Positions 44,123 through 53,367 of a stretch of 64,000 bases of DNA are shown here, one piece after another; positions within the stretch are counted from its first letter, which is position 1, and every line of letters starts with the position of its first letter. The position numbers and the translations under genes were made by a program. The stretch covers positions 124,001-188,000 of the forward strand of contig DAINAR010000001.1 in assembly GCA_036733345.1 (NCBI GenBank), read 5' to 3'. This DNA comes from JAFGMQ01 sp036733345. Its GTDB lineage: Bacteria > Desulfobacterota > DSM-4660 > Desulfatiglandales > Desulfatiglandaceae. The notes beneath the pieces are model-generated. The model searched no databases. It was not told the origin of the DNA and saw only the letters and a program-made list of their open reading frames with translations.

Positions 44123-45115
44123 CTATTTAACAAGTCTTTTCATAAACCTGACTGTCTCTTCAAGTATCCTTACTGTCCGAAAATCTTTTAAATGAGTCTC
44201 AAAACCATGTCCTCCTTTTTTATGAATAAGAAATCTGCAAGGTATGTTTTTAGACTTTAGTTTGCTGACAAGATTGACTGAAGAGGTATATGGTACAATC
44301 GTGTCCTTTCTGCCATGTACAACGAGTGTGGGAATCATCCTTTCAGATATCCATTCTATCGGAGAATAATTGTAATAGAGATCAGGCCTGTTATTGGGGA
44401 TTCCTTTCAAGGTCACCATCGTTGCAAAACGGGCAAACAGAGATTTCTGTTCCTTTGCAAAAAGATCTCTTAAATCAGATGGAGAATAATACACGGAAAC
44501 CCCTTTGATGCCTCTCATTTTCTCTTCATTATTCATAAAAGTATAATATGAAGAATAGAGAAGTGCAAGGTGACCACCTGCGGATAAACCCATAAGCACA
44601 ATAGCATCCCTGCTGATTTTCAATTCTACAGCGTTGTTCTTAATAAAATCAAGTGCATCTGTATAATCAGTCAAAATGTTTTCCATGCTGTTCAGCATAG
44701 CAAAGCGATAATCTATGGAGACTGCTGCAAAACCCTTTGAAGCAAGAAACTTACACCATGAAACATTGTTTGGCTGGTTCCGAAAGCCGGAAATCCATCC
44801 ACCGCCATGGGCGAAGAATATGAGAGGATAAGCATCTTTTATCTGGTTTGGATACCAGATATCCAGCTTTAGAACTGTATTCCCAATCTCTTTATATTTG
44901 CAGGTTTGATATTTAAAAGTTCCTTCAGGTTCTATAGGAACCTTTGCTTTTACAATACCGCGAATATAAAATACCAGAGGAATGGTGAAACCAATTAAAA
45001 ACAGGCCTGATTTTATTGCGGAAAGAAGAAGGATAACACTAAAGAAACAGGCTTTGTTAACCCCAAACCATGATTCCTTAAATTTTTTTACTATTTTCTC
45101 CAATGATTCCTTCAA
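44123..45115 (-). CDS. Membrane-anchored alpha/beta hydrolase (carboxylesterase-like)
   Basis: This 330-residue protein has one or two N-terminal transmembrane segments (about residues 22-55). The esterase core has the HGGGW oxyanion motif (103-107), nucleophile Ser178 in GLSAGG, an Asp in VVHGRKDTIVP and a His in KGGHGFE. It belongs to the hormone-sensitive-lipase/BD-FAE-like group. No ATG is available near the N-terminus: TTG 45115 is used, with TTG 45103 as an alternative. It precedes the Cys-type hydrolase by 94 bases and could be co-transcribed with it. The active site probably faces one side of the inner membrane. Confidence 0.75.
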   Translation of the reverse strand: MKESLEKIVKKFKESWFGVNKACFFSVILLLSAIKSGLFLIGFTIPLVFYIRGIVKAKVPIEPEGTFKYQTCKYKEIGNTVLKLDIWYPNQIKDAYPLIFFAHGGGWISGFRNQPNNVSWCKFLASKGFAAVSIDYRFAMLNSMENILTDYTDALDFIKNNAVELKISRDAIVLMGLSAGGHLALLYSSYYTFMNNEEKMRGIKGVSVYYSPSDLRDLFAKEQKSLFARFATMVTLKGIPNNRPDLYYNYSPIEWISERMIPTLVVHGRKDTIVPYTSSVNLVSKLKSKNIPCRFLIHKKGGHGFETHLKDFRTVRILEETVRFMKRLVK

Positions 45116-45708
45116 TAATTTTCCACTTAAAAATCTACTGATATTTGTTATCTGACTTAAACTTAATGGTCTTTTGCTGAATGAGAAAGGCCTTAGTATA
45201 TTGAAAGGTTATTCATGATTACAGTATATACTATTCGGGAAAATACATCTATGATAGCATGAAAATCAATTTAAATAAATTAATAACTTGATTTATATTA
45301 ATTATTGCTTTATACTGATTTAGTAATTTGAATTTTTTGATAAAGATGTTTATAATTTATAATTATAAGATAAATGTGGCAATAGTATTGCAAAAATACT
45401 GTTCTATTTAATCAGTCTATCACGCAAAATCATATGGCTTCCTGGTAAATAGCGGAGTATCTAAAATTTCACCCAGTAACGACTAGCTATTTATCCAGAG
45501 AGAGACTGTGGCGCAATTTCTTTTTTTTATCTCAGCCAACGGCTGGGACGTTTCACCCTGTTATGACACAGTCTCAAAAGCGATAATCCCTGCAATTCGA
45601 AACGGCATGTGATGGCTGGTTGACAGGGAAATCATTGATAAATGGATCGTCAAAGGCTAAAAGGAATAATGTAAGACTACCTTTATAAGGACCAGAAAGG
45701 AAAGTGCT
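45116..45708. other. 593-bp gap with a nested inverted repeat
   Basis: The first 350 bases are AT-rich and hold nothing recognisable. The inverted repeat at 45502-45575 is described separately. No gene with a credible start was seen. Confidence 0.5.
45502..45575. repeat. Nested inverted repeat, possible mini-element or structured RNA
   Basis: GAGACTGTG at 45502-45510 pairs with CACAGTCTC at 45567-45575. Inside, CAGCC at 45533-45537 pairs with GGCTG at 45541-45545. The outer arms extend imperfectly inward. It could be a very short IS-derived element or an RNA hairpin; no transposase is near. Confidence 0.5.
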
Positions 45709-45906
45709 TTGGTTAACAATACAGTCAAAATGATAAGGGAGAAGCTCCTCATAAGCAAGGCAGAGCTTGCCAGGAAAGCGTCTTCCCCGTTGACGATTGA
45801 CAGGATTGAGAAAGGTATGCGTTGTCGAATTGAGACTAAAAGAAAGATTATATTTGCCTTTGGATATGACCTCTCAGAAAAGGACCTTGTTTTCAGTGAT
45901 ATTTAA
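45709..45906 (+). CDS. Small XRE-type helix-turn-helix protein
   Basis: This 65-residue protein is almost entirely a helix-turn-helix: VKMIREKLLISKAELARKASSP, then LTIDRIEKGMRCRIETKRKI, with the usual recognition-helix Glu-Lys-Gly. The start is TTG 45709, eight bases after AAGG; the in-frame ATG at residue 7 is an alternative. It lacks a dimerisation or ligand domain. Its target is unknown. Confidence 0.75.
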   Translation: MVNNTVKMIREKLLISKAELARKASSPLTIDRIEKGMRCRIETKRKIIFAFGYDLSEKDLVFSDI

Positions 45907-46119
45907 TGATCTTGTCAGATATAATAATCGTTTTCTTTTAACCCTATATTTTTCACTTAAAACTCAAAATAATTCAAAAAAAAGCTTTCAAAATTTTAAA
46001 TTATAGGCTAAAGAAAAAATTCAAATTCTGCCTTACACCATTTATGCCCTCTCGCCATAAGGTCAACGGGTAATATATAACAGGTTTTTCAAAGACTTAA
46101 ATCAATAAAAGGAGTATCA

Positions 46120-46311
46120 ATGAACGAGGGTACACATAAACAATTAGAGGCAAAACTCAGGGAGATAATCAGTCAACTTGATCAGGCCACATCAAAGAAA
46201 ACACAATCTTCAACAGGTAAAGGCAATATTATTCGCCGCAGGAAAGGTGAAAAAGACCGGCGTTTTTCAAATCTCATGGAACCCGGAATGAGTTCAGTTA
46301 CTGAAGGATAA
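46120..46311 (+). CDS. Small charged hypothetical protein
   Basis: This 63-residue frame has a good AAGGAG site 11 bases or less before the ATG. The first 25 residues look helical (LEAKLREIISQLDQAT). The middle is basic (IIRRRKGEKDRRFSN). No family is recognised. The strong ribosome site supports it being real. Confidence 0.5.
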   Translation: MNEGTHKQLEAKLREIISQLDQATSKKTQSSTGKGNIIRRRKGEKDRRFSNLMEPGMSSVTEG

Positions 46312-46477
46312 CGAAACTCAAAAATCCATTTAGACAAATAAGAATAAAGGCGTAAGCTTTTCAATATGAATATCTCGATGCCCCTGCGGATGTTTTTCCC
46401 GGGTTCAGGTAATGATGTGTCTTTTTTTGATGCACCGGGTGGTTAAAAATCATTAAAAATCTTATAAGCTGCCTTCA

Positions 46478-46933
46478 ATGGAAACAGACATTAGAGAAAA
46501 AATCAATACTCTTATAAAAAGACAATACAGGTGCGTACTGGCAACCGCTTCTGAAAACAGGCCACTCTGTTCTCTCATGGCATATGCCGCTAATGCTTCC
46601 TGCAGTGAAATCTACCTCATGACGCTTAAAAACAGCCGCAAGTATCAAAACATGTGCGAAAACCCGGCCGTAAGTATCCTGATTGATACGCGAAAGGACA
46701 CCCCGGGATTTGATCACAATCAGACAATGGCCCTTACTCTCTCAGGGCATTTTGACAGGAATATCGATGACATTGAACGGGAACGGATACTGAAGGAATT
46801 GTCCGGAAAACATCCGGAGCTTAAAGATTTTTTTGAAAACCCGGAAATGGAGCCTGTTAAAATTATTGTTACATCCTGTCTCCTCATGGAAGGCCCTGCA
46901 AAGGCGCATCATATTGAATTTTCTGATTTGTAA
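46478..46933 (+). CDS. PNPOx-like flavin-binding protein
   Basis: This 151-residue protein has the split-barrel fold of pyridoxamine 5'-phosphate oxidase relatives: CVLATASENRPLCSLMAYA, then IYLMTLKNSRKYQNMCENPAVSILID. Members bind FMN or F420 or haem; the cofactor is not clear here. It is followed 107 bases later by a second gene of the same superfamily, so the two may work together or be old duplicates. Its function is unknown. Confidence 0.75.
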   Translation: METDIREKINTLIKRQYRCVLATASENRPLCSLMAYAANASCSEIYLMTLKNSRKYQNMCENPAVSILIDTRKDTPGFDHNQTMALTLSGHFDRNIDDIERERILKELSGKHPELKDFFENPEMEPVKIIVTSCLLMEGPAKAHHIEFSDL

Positions 46934-47040
46934 AACTAGCTGTACTGTCTGCCATCAGCCTGCTCCGGCTCGCGGAACAATGTCCAGCTTGCATTTCATG
47001 GTTCAAATCCTTAACAGATTTATATACAGGTGGTAAGGTA

Positions 47041-47424
47041 ATGGAGGAATTAAAACGCTATTTCGATAACACAGACGGAACAGGAGTAATGTCAACAGCA
47101 GACAGTTACGGAAAGGTCAACTCTGCGATCTTTTCAAGGCCCCATGTCCTGGATGACGGTTCAATAGCCTTTATCATGCGTGACCGACTGACCCGCCACA
47201 ATCTGCAGTCAAACCCTCATGCTTCTTTCCTGTTTGTTGAAAACGGGCCCGGATACAGGGGAAAGCGGCTTTACCTGAAAAAAATTCGCGAAGAGGAAAA
47301 CAGTGAACTCATAAATTCCCTCAGCAGGAGGGAACACACAGATAATAAACCCGGCACAAGATATCTGGTGGTTTTTCAGTTAGAGAAAATCCTGCCGCTT
47401 GTAGGTACAGGAGATGGACATTAA
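47041..47424 (+). CDS. PNPOx-like flavin-binding protein, second copy type
   Basis: This 127-residue protein has the same split barrel: GTGVMSTADSYGKVNSAIFSRP, then IAFIMRDRLTRHNLQSNPHASFLFVE. It is quite different in sequence from its neighbour, so this is not a recent duplication. A GGTAAGGTA stretch before the ATG may serve as a weak ribosome site. It resembles the small heavy-metal or haem-linked PNPOx-like proteins of anaerobes. The substrate is unknown. Confidence 0.72.
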   Translation: MEELKRYFDNTDGTGVMSTADSYGKVNSAIFSRPHVLDDGSIAFIMRDRLTRHNLQSNPHASFLFVENGPGYRGKRLYLKKIREEENSELINSLSRREHTDNKPGTRYLVVFQLEKILPLVGTGDGH

Positions 47425-47715
47425 CAATGACGGTCTAATATCCCGGGCCTTTTAACCCCTGATAATCTTCGTATTCATGCTTGCCATGGCATTTCCTGAA
47501 AAAGGATGCCATCATTTAACATTGCCAAAGAAACAGCAGAACTCAGCTTGTCATTCTTCTGGAAAGACATCTTCTCTGCGATTTTGAACTTCCTCATAAC
47601 CAAATTAAACAAGAAACAATATTAGAGTTCTATTCACAACCTCTTTTATGGTATTATTCCTCTGAAATCCCGTCTTTTCTATTTGTAATTCATAAGACAG
47701 AAAGGAGGCTGAATA

Positions 47716-49167
47716 ATGTTGCTCAAACATTTTTTTACCGGAAAAATTGCCCATAGTTCTTATATTCTTGCCGGCAGTAAAAGCTGTGCTGTAATCGACC
47801 CCCAGCGGGATGTTGATATGTACATCACCGAGGCACGTTCCATGGGTGTTAACATAACCCATATTCTTCAAACCCATCTCCACGCCGATTTCATTTCCGG
47901 ACACATGGATCTGGCAAAAGAGACCGGTGCGAAGATTTATGTGGCAAAATCAGCCGGATGTGCCTTCGACTTTGCTGGTCTGGCAGAAGGCGATACAATC
48001 GAGCTGGAGGACATGATTCTCACGGTAATGGAAACACCGGGACATACACCTGAGCATCTCAGCTATGTAGTAACTGACAAGTCACGTTCGAACAGTCCGG
48101 TTGGTGTGTTCGCGGGCGATACGCTTTTTGTCGGCGATGTGGGCAGGCCCGACCTTTTTCCTGGTATTGCGCAGGACCTCGCGGACAGACTGTATCACAG
48201 CCTGCATGACAAACTGTTAAAACTGCCGGATTATGTTGAAGTATACCCCGCACATGGGGCGGGCTCACTGTGCGGCCGCTCAATGGGAGCCAAGCGTACC
48301 AGTACCATAGGGTATGAGCGCCTTTATAACCCTGCCCTTCAGATTAAAGAAAAATCAGAGTTCATCAAATCACTTACCGAGAACATGCCTCCTGCTCCGG
48401 ATCATTTCAGCCGCTGCAGCGATATAAACCGCCAGGGGCCGTCCCGCCTTAAAGACCTCCCCATAATAAAAGAATTGAGTGCTCGGCAGTTTAAAAACCG
48501 GATAGAGAAAATCGATCCTGTACTGCTGGATACCCGCGGTTATCACGCCTTTGCCGGTCAGCACATCTCAGGAGCCTGGCATCTTGATCTAAATGGCAAT
48601 TTTCCCACTTTTGCAGGATGGATTCTTCCGCCGGAAAAAGATATTCTGCTGGTAACGGATGATTATAAAAAGGCGCTGGAAGCCAATACCTGGGCCCGCC
48701 GGGTTGGGGCCGACAAGATCGTGGGCTGCCTTGATGGCGGCATGGCCGCCTGGGCTGCAGCCGGATTCAGAACAAGCCACATCGAACTGATTTCAGCTGA
48801 AGAACTGCATGGCATGATCTCCGGCGACGCCGATTTTGTGCTGCTCGACGTACGCGCACCTCAGGAATATGAGCATAACCACATTGAAGGCGCAATCAAT
48901 ATCCCTGTGGCGGATCTGCGGACCCTCCACAGTGAACTTAACAGGGATAAAACAACTGTCGTTGTATGCAGTACAGGGATCCGTTCCAGTCTTGGCGCCA
49001 GTATTCTTAAACAACATGGGTTCAATGATATCATTAATGTCGCCGGCGGAATGACAGGCTACAGCGCTGCCGGATATACCAGGGAATGCCTGGTCTGTTC
49101 TATTCCGCATGGTTCGAGATTCTTCACCAGCTGGAGCGAAACTGATAAATATAATGATACAGAATAA
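47716..49167 (+). CDS. Metallo-beta-lactamase/double rhodanese fusion, persulfide dioxygenase-like
   Basis: This 483-residue cytoplasmic protein has an N-terminal ETHE1/glyoxalase II-like domain (metal site HLHADFISGH near 55-64, GHTPEHLSY, and the FAGDTLFVGDVGRPDL segment) that oxidises glutathione or other persulfides to sulfite. Two rhodanese domains follow. The first (about 260-355) has no cysteine where the active site should be (ILLVTDDYK), so it is probably inactive. The second (about 360-455) has an intact CSTGIRSS loop. A strong AAGGAGG site precedes the ATG. The arrangement suits sulfane-sulfur detoxification. Confidence 0.9.
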   Translation: MLLKHFFTGKIAHSSYILAGSKSCAVIDPQRDVDMYITEARSMGVNITHILQTHLHADFISGHMDLAKETGAKIYVAKSAGCAFDFAGLAEGDTIELEDMILTVMETPGHTPEHLSYVVTDKSRSNSPVGVFAGDTLFVGDVGRPDLFPGIAQDLADRLYHSLHDKLLKLPDYVEVYPAHGAGSLCGRSMGAKRTSTIGYERLYNPALQIKEKSEFIKSLTENMPPAPDHFSRCSDINRQGPSRLKDLPIIKELSARQFKNRIEKIDPVLLDTRGYHAFAGQHISGAWHLDLNGNFPTFAGWILPPEKDILLVTDDYKKALEANTWARRVGADKIVGCLDGGMAAWAAAGFRTSHIELISAEELHGMISGDADFVLLDVRAPQEYEHNHIEGAINIPVADLRTLHSELNRDKTTVVVCSTGIRSSLGASILKQHGFNDIINVAGGMTGYSAAGYTRECLVCSIPHGSRFFTSWSETDKYNDTE

Positions 49168-49262
49168 AAAAAGACGTTGATTCATCCTAATTTATTCGTA
49201 AAGCAGCGGATATGCTTGATGTTGATAAATGGATAATGTCTCCGTTTGAATTATATTTGAAG

Positions 49263-49489
49263 TTATTACTCCGGCAATAATATATTAATGTTGTCCCAGC
49301 CACAGGCTGGTAAAATTCCGAGCCGCGAATCAAGTTCGGGATAAATTCCAGCCTGTGCCGGATTCCTGTTCGGGGTCGATATTCATAATGAATTCGAATG
49401 GATGCACCCGGTTTTTGGTCCGCGTCAGGCTTATCAAATCCGGCATAACGATTGATGTTTTCAATTGCCGCAGTAATAAAATGAAGAAA
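49263..49489 (+). mobile_element. MITE-like non-coding element, copy A
   Basis: The 227-bp element begins TTATTACTCCGGCAAT and ends with its near-complement ATTGCCGCAGTAATAA (terminal inverted repeats with one mismatch). It has internal hairpins such as CCAGCCACAGGCTGG. A second copy lies inverted at 59826-60072. Open frames inside are accidental. Confidence 0.8.
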
Positions 49490-49625
49490 CAGATTGTTTC
49501 AAAAATGACAGGAGACAGTCTGTTATCTCCTGTCAGGCAAAAACATTAGAGGCTGTTAATTCAACCGGTTACAGCTTATACACTTCTGTCAAAGGTGAAC
49601 ATTATCAAACTTAGAATCAGCCCTG

Positions 49626-50114
49626 TTACTCCCAGTAAGTGAAATTCTGCCAGAATTCTTTATCTTTATTTCGCCAGTCAGGCCCGAATTTCTCGTCATA
49701 ATATGATGCAAACCTGTCAAACCATCGCCACCAAAGGCTTTTCCCTTTTTCTTTGGCCTCCAGGATATCATTTAAATAGGCTGCGATATCAGAAAGATTG
49801 TCCTTAGGTATATATGAGGCGGCTCCCTCCTTAAAAGACTTTACCGTATTTTCGGGGCTCAATGCATGAGCGGTCAGCATGACGGCAATCACACCTTTCC
49901 TGTTGGCAATTTCCAGAAGCTTATAGCCATCAACCCCCATAATATCCAAAATAGCTATATCAAAATATTGAGTTTCCAGCAATTTTTTGGCTGAATCAAA
50001 ACTTTCCGCCTTTACAGTATCACACTTCTTGAGTAATTCTTCAAGTATATCAAGCACATCCGGTTCATCATCCACGATAAGAACCCTTTTGTAATTCAAT
50101 AAATTACTTTCCAT
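49626..50114 (-). CDS. Single-domain response regulator
   Basis: This 162-residue protein is a receiver domain with all key residues: acidic pair DDE in VLIVDDEPD, phospho-acceptor Asp in AILDIMG, Thr in MLTAHA and Lys in YIPKDN. It has no DNA-binding domain; the C-terminal 40 residues (WWRWFDRFASYYDEKFGPDW...) are a tail rich in aromatics. The start is ATG 50114 after GAGAGG. A second gene with the same LDIMGVxGYxLL signature begins at 63792, so the genome carries a family of these. No histidine kinase is adjacent. Confidence 0.88.
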   Translation of the reverse strand: MESNLLNYKRVLIVDDEPDVLDILEELLKKCDTVKAESFDSAKKLLETQYFDIAILDIMGVDGYKLLEIANRKGVIAVMLTAHALSPENTVKSFKEGAASYIPKDNLSDIAAYLNDILEAKEKGKSLWWRWFDRFASYYDEKFGPDWRNKDKEFWQNFTYWE

Positions 50115-50160
50115 AACAACACCTCTCATTAAAATATGTAAAAAGCGAATAAAAGGTAAA

Positions 50161-50997
50161 TCACCTTATTTCTCCCCAGGCCTTCTTGCTCCTGATAATC
50201 TTTTTCTGTACATTTGCCCAGGTCTTGCCTGATAGAAAGGATTCCTTATAACGTGTTATCATCTGATTAAACATGGCCATGGGAACTGTAAAACTCAATT
50301 CATCGGTCTTGAAGAATTTTCTTGCCGAAGGGTCCCATCCCCCTAATACTGCCTTATGCTGGCCTTTTTCCAGATACCTTAAAGGCCATGTAATCAGATT
50401 TGTACAGGCAGCGCCCCATGGTGATACCACTGATTCCGGATCATTAGTAACAAAGGCAGCCAACTGATGCAGTCCGCTCAGAATCTCAGGCCTGCAGAAA
50501 AATGCAACAACCTCAGGCTCTTCATCATTACTGAAAAGGCTTAAAGGTTTTAGTACGCAAAAACGACCTGGGGCAGGCCTTGGATCTATATACTCAAATA
50601 TTCTCCTCAACTCATCAGGTGATTCACAGTAGCACTCCCCTTCCATATATCCCGCTATCCCTGTGGACACATAATGTATGATTGTCTCAGTCTGTGGTTT
50701 TAAAAATCCCAGCCAGAAGGCGGCACCCGGACAGCCAAAATGATCAGCATCAAACCAGGCTGCGGTCTTTTTCTTTCTTGCCCTCCATATATGTCCTATG
50801 GCACATGAAAAATCTTTAAAGACTGCCTGCCAATCAATGGCGTTATTAATCTCTTTTTCACGTGTAGGCGTATCCCCCGGTTTGGGAGAAAAACCTTCTA
50901 CAGGTTCCTTATCAGTATAAAAGATACCCATTGGTTCTTCATCCAGTCCTAGTACCTCAATAAAACCAGGCAGGGATTCAATTATCTGCTTATCCAT
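50161..50997 (-). CDS. DUF169 family protein
   Basis: This 278-residue protein matches DUF169, an uncharacterised family common in anaerobic bacteria and methanogens: LGLDEEPMGIFYTD, then CAIGHIWRARKKKTAAWFD and FGCPGAAFWLGF, with conserved cysteines (Cys in DFSCAIG, HFGCPGA, ECYCESP and GAACTN). No signal peptide is visible. A metal or cofactor role is possible but unproven. It lies 46 bases upstream of the response regulator on the same strand and may be co-transcribed with it. Confidence 0.85.
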   Translation of the reverse strand: MDKQIIESLPGFIEVLGLDEEPMGIFYTDKEPVEGFSPKPGDTPTREKEINNAIDWQAVFKDFSCAIGHIWRARKKKTAAWFDADHFGCPGAAFWLGFLKPQTETIIHYVSTGIAGYMEGECYCESPDELRRIFEYIDPRPAPGRFCVLKPLSLFSNDEEPEVVAFFCRPEILSGLHQLAAFVTNDPESVVSPWGAACTNLITWPLRYLEKGQHKAVLGGWDPSARKFFKTDELSFTVPMAMFNQMITRYKESFLSGKTWANVQKKIIRSKKAWGEIR

Positions 50998-51030
50998 TTA
51001 TGTCCTCCTATTATGCATAGCAACAAGGCA

Positions 51031-51709
51031 TCACGAATAATGCCTTCGAATTTTATAAACAGCTCCAGACAGAATTTTCCCTGCATTGTACAGGAAGTAG
51101 CCCAGTAAGAATAGCTTCTCGGCTATATTCTGCTGAAATTTCCTCGGCAATGATATCCGACCCCTCAGCAACAACCAGTGAATGCCTCCATAAACAATCT
51201 GAATTCATTACATATCCCCTGAGTGCATCCCCTTGCATTTTTGATTGTGTCATCATGGCGATAAACCTTCTGGCAAGGGCCTGACCTGTCTTCACCAGCT
51301 TACTTATTTCTTTAAAATCAGACATGGGATCAACAAGAAGCTGTCTCGCCATAGCCATAATATGAGGCATTGGATACAATTTCTTGAAATTGCCAGTCAC
51401 AACTTTTTTGAGGTTTTCTCCATAAAGCAGATTTTTTGATAATGAACTACCCCGCCGCAGAGCAGCGGGGTATCTTAAAAAATATTGAACGCCCCAAGGG
51501 GCGGGGAATCAAACCCTCGTCCGCCTATGGCGGATTGAAATTGGTCGGTTTGTTTGCCCTGCTTTTTGCAGGATTGATATTTCTATTGACATAACATGCT
51601 GACAATGCCTGCACCTGACCTTTACCTTTAGCTTATCAGGCAGATTATCTTCATTGATTTTGTAAACGGAGTGATATTTTTCACATGCAATTTTCATCGC
51701 GTCTAACAC
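51031..51709 (-). pseudogene. Broken zinc-finger/HDOD gene
   Basis: The minus-strand reading from 51709 starts MLDAMKIACEKYHSVYKINED and continues to KVKVRCRHCQHVMSIE, a variant MJ0042-type zinc finger (first pair C..H, second CxxC). It then runs into a hairpin-rich repeat (51443-51540) and stops. On the far side an HDOD domain resumes (MPHIMAMARQLLVDP to AYSREAILTGLL), then shifts frame near 51090: the expected LxNAGKILSGAVY continues one frame over and ends at 51031. Zinc-finger plus HDOD is a common architecture, so this is most simply one regulatory gene inactivated by insertion and a frameshift. Confidence 0.7.
51443..51540. repeat. REP-like triple-hairpin element
   Basis: Three perfect stems occur in under 100 bases: TACCCCGC/GCGGGGTA (51448-51472), GCCCC/GGGGC (51491-51502) and CCGCC/GGCGG (51521-51533). 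It resembles REP/IS200-IS605-associated palindromic elements. It sits inside the broken zinc-finger/HDOD gene. Confidence 0.7.
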
Positions 51710-52092
51710 ATTGAATATAATGTTAATATTAGCTCATTTCAACTATCTGATAATCCTGAAAGCCAGATTTGAATCAATTTATTTTTTAACGTATTACGTT
51801 AATCTATAGTACGGTATGTTTTTAATGAAAAGGCCGTATTGGTTAAGACAGGCCTAATTAATAAAGATTTTCCATTAGTAGTTGCAAGCATAGATAAACA
51901 TAAATAGCATGTCAATTAAAAAAGGCCTGTAATAACATGCCCTGGTTATGTATTGCAATATATTCTCGAGACTAAAAGCCGCTGGCCGCGACTCATATCA
52001 ATAAACTTGATATTTTTCTGTGAAGTCAGGTATATATTAGATACAAGAAGAATTTTAATATTTAACAAGTCTAACAAGGAGACACCAGGCAA
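51710..52092. other. 383-bp AT-rich gap with a palindrome
   Basis: It contains the palindrome TAACGTATTACGTTA (51787-51801; arms of 7 with one central base). No gene was recognised. It should hold the promoter of the DUF4230-like gene. Confidence 0.5.
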
Positions 52093-52830
52093 ATGGAAAG
52101 TTTCATATCAGGATTATCAGGGTTTGTTTTGGCAGCAATTATATTTGCTGTACTCTGGTTTAAAAAACTCAGAAAATCACCGCCTAAAATGAGTTTCGAT
52201 ATTTATTCAACGATCGATAAATTCCGTTCAGTAGGCGAACTGGTAGTTTTTAAAATAATCACCAAAGAAATCATTACAGCATCTGATCACTGGTTCGGAG
52301 AAACAGGAAAAAAATATTTCAGGTGGCTTGCCTCTAATAAAAAAATGGCCATGATTTTCCAGTTTGAAATAGATTTCAAATATAACCTGCACAGCCCGGA
52401 TTTTGTTATTGAAAACATTGGAGAAAATAACTACCGTTTGAAAATGCCACAATGTTTATATGAATCAAATATAAAGGATATAAAAATTTATGATGAACAG
52501 GGAGCTAAACTTCTGCCCTGGCTTCTTCCGCACCTGATAACCGATGCTTTGAGTGATGGTTTTACTGAAGATACAAAAAACCAGTTGATTTCAGAAGCCA
52601 AAAGTCAGGCTTCCCATATGGCTCATGATCTTGTCTCAAAGATACAGTCCGAGGTACACAAATCAGCAATACAGACCCTTGAAGTTCTTGCAAAAGGCTT
52701 TGGAGCAGAACGGATAAAAGTAGAGTTCAGTGATGCGGAACTTGTTCAGACAGAAGTCAAGTACCTTTCCCTTGATAAAAAGGAAGGGAAGGAATTAAGG
52801 GAAGATGATATTCAAATGGAGAGACATTAA
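52093..52830 (+). CDS. DUF4230-like membrane-anchored protein
   Basis: This 245-residue protein has one N-terminal transmembrane helix (residues 8-25), then a soluble domain. The central part (ELVVFKIITKEIITASDHWF to IEFKYNLHSPDFVIEN-like) resembles DUF4230, a family with no known role. The C-terminal third (about 165-220) is likely helical. AAGGAG lies 12 bases before the ATG. Its stop overlaps the ATG of the asparaginase-like gene by one base (TAATG), implying tight coupling of an envelope protein with a cytoplasmic partner. Confidence 0.65.
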   Translation: MESFISGLSGFVLAAIIFAVLWFKKLRKSPPKMSFDIYSTIDKFRSVGELVVFKIITKEIITASDHWFGETGKKYFRWLASNKKMAMIFQFEIDFKYNLHSPDFVIENIGENNYRLKMPQCLYESNIKDIKIYDEQGAKLLPWLLPHLITDALSDGFTEDTKNQLISEAKSQASHMAHDLVSKIQSEVHKSAIQTLEVLAKGFGAERIKVEFSDAELVQTEVKYLSLDKKEGKELREDDIQMERH

Positions 52831-53330
52831 TGTATCTAAAGATATTTGCAGTTGGAGGGACTATCGATAAGATCTATTTCGATGCGAAAAACACATACCA
52901 GGTCGGGCAACCGAATGTAGCCGCCGTTCTCAAGAATTTAAGGCTTGGATTTAACTATACAATTGAGTCCCTGTTAAAAAAAGACAGCCTGGATTTGACA
53001 GATGATGACCGCAGGAAAATCCATAATGCCATAAGCAATCAGAACACAGATAAAATAATTGTAACTCACGGCACTGACACGATGGTAGATACGGCAAAAG
53101 TATTGATGGATATTAAAGATAAGACAATTGTTTTAACTGGCGCGCTTGAGCCGGCACTTTTCAGGACAAGTGATGCTGTATTCAATATAGGATTCGCAAT
53201 TGCTGCTGTTCAGATATTAAATTGCGGAGTCTATATCTGTATGAACGGAAGGGTATTCAATTCTAACAACGTACGGAAAAATAATAAAAAGGGCATATTT
53301 GAGGAACTAATGCCCCAGCCGCAAGAATAG
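52830..53330 (+). CDS. Single-domain asparaginase-like protein
   Basis: This 166-residue protein corresponds to the N-terminal domain of L-asparaginases. Both catalytic Thr motifs are present: GGTID (Thr11) and VTHGTDTM (Thr82-Asp83), plus VLTGALEP. The C-terminal domain of full-length enzymes (about 330 residues) is missing, but the end is clean and the frame well kept. It may be a family of short asparaginase-domain proteins rather than a truncation. Activity would require a different way of closing the active site. It is coupled by a one-base overlap to the upstream DUF4230-like gene. Confidence 0.8.
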   Translation: MYLKIFAVGGTIDKIYFDAKNTYQVGQPNVAAVLKNLRLGFNYTIESLLKKDSLDLTDDDRRKIHNAISNQNTDKIIVTHGTDTMVDTAKVLMDIKDKTIVLTGALEPALFRTSDAVFNIGFAIAAVQILNCGVYICMNGRVFNSNNVRKNNKKGIFEELMPQPQE

Positions 53331-53367
53331 AAATGGAGATCAGACTAGTAAAATCAAATTTGGATTA

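Noticed and set aside
49355..49549. An open frame whose protein resembles one at 59687-59971 on the other strand
   Set aside because: Both fall inside the two copies of the MITE-like element, so the similarity is that of the DNA repeat. Neither has a ribosome site or family match.
51448..51533. Palindromic units considered as a CRISPR array
   Set aside because: The three stems differ in sequence and there are no regular spacers or repeated direct units.
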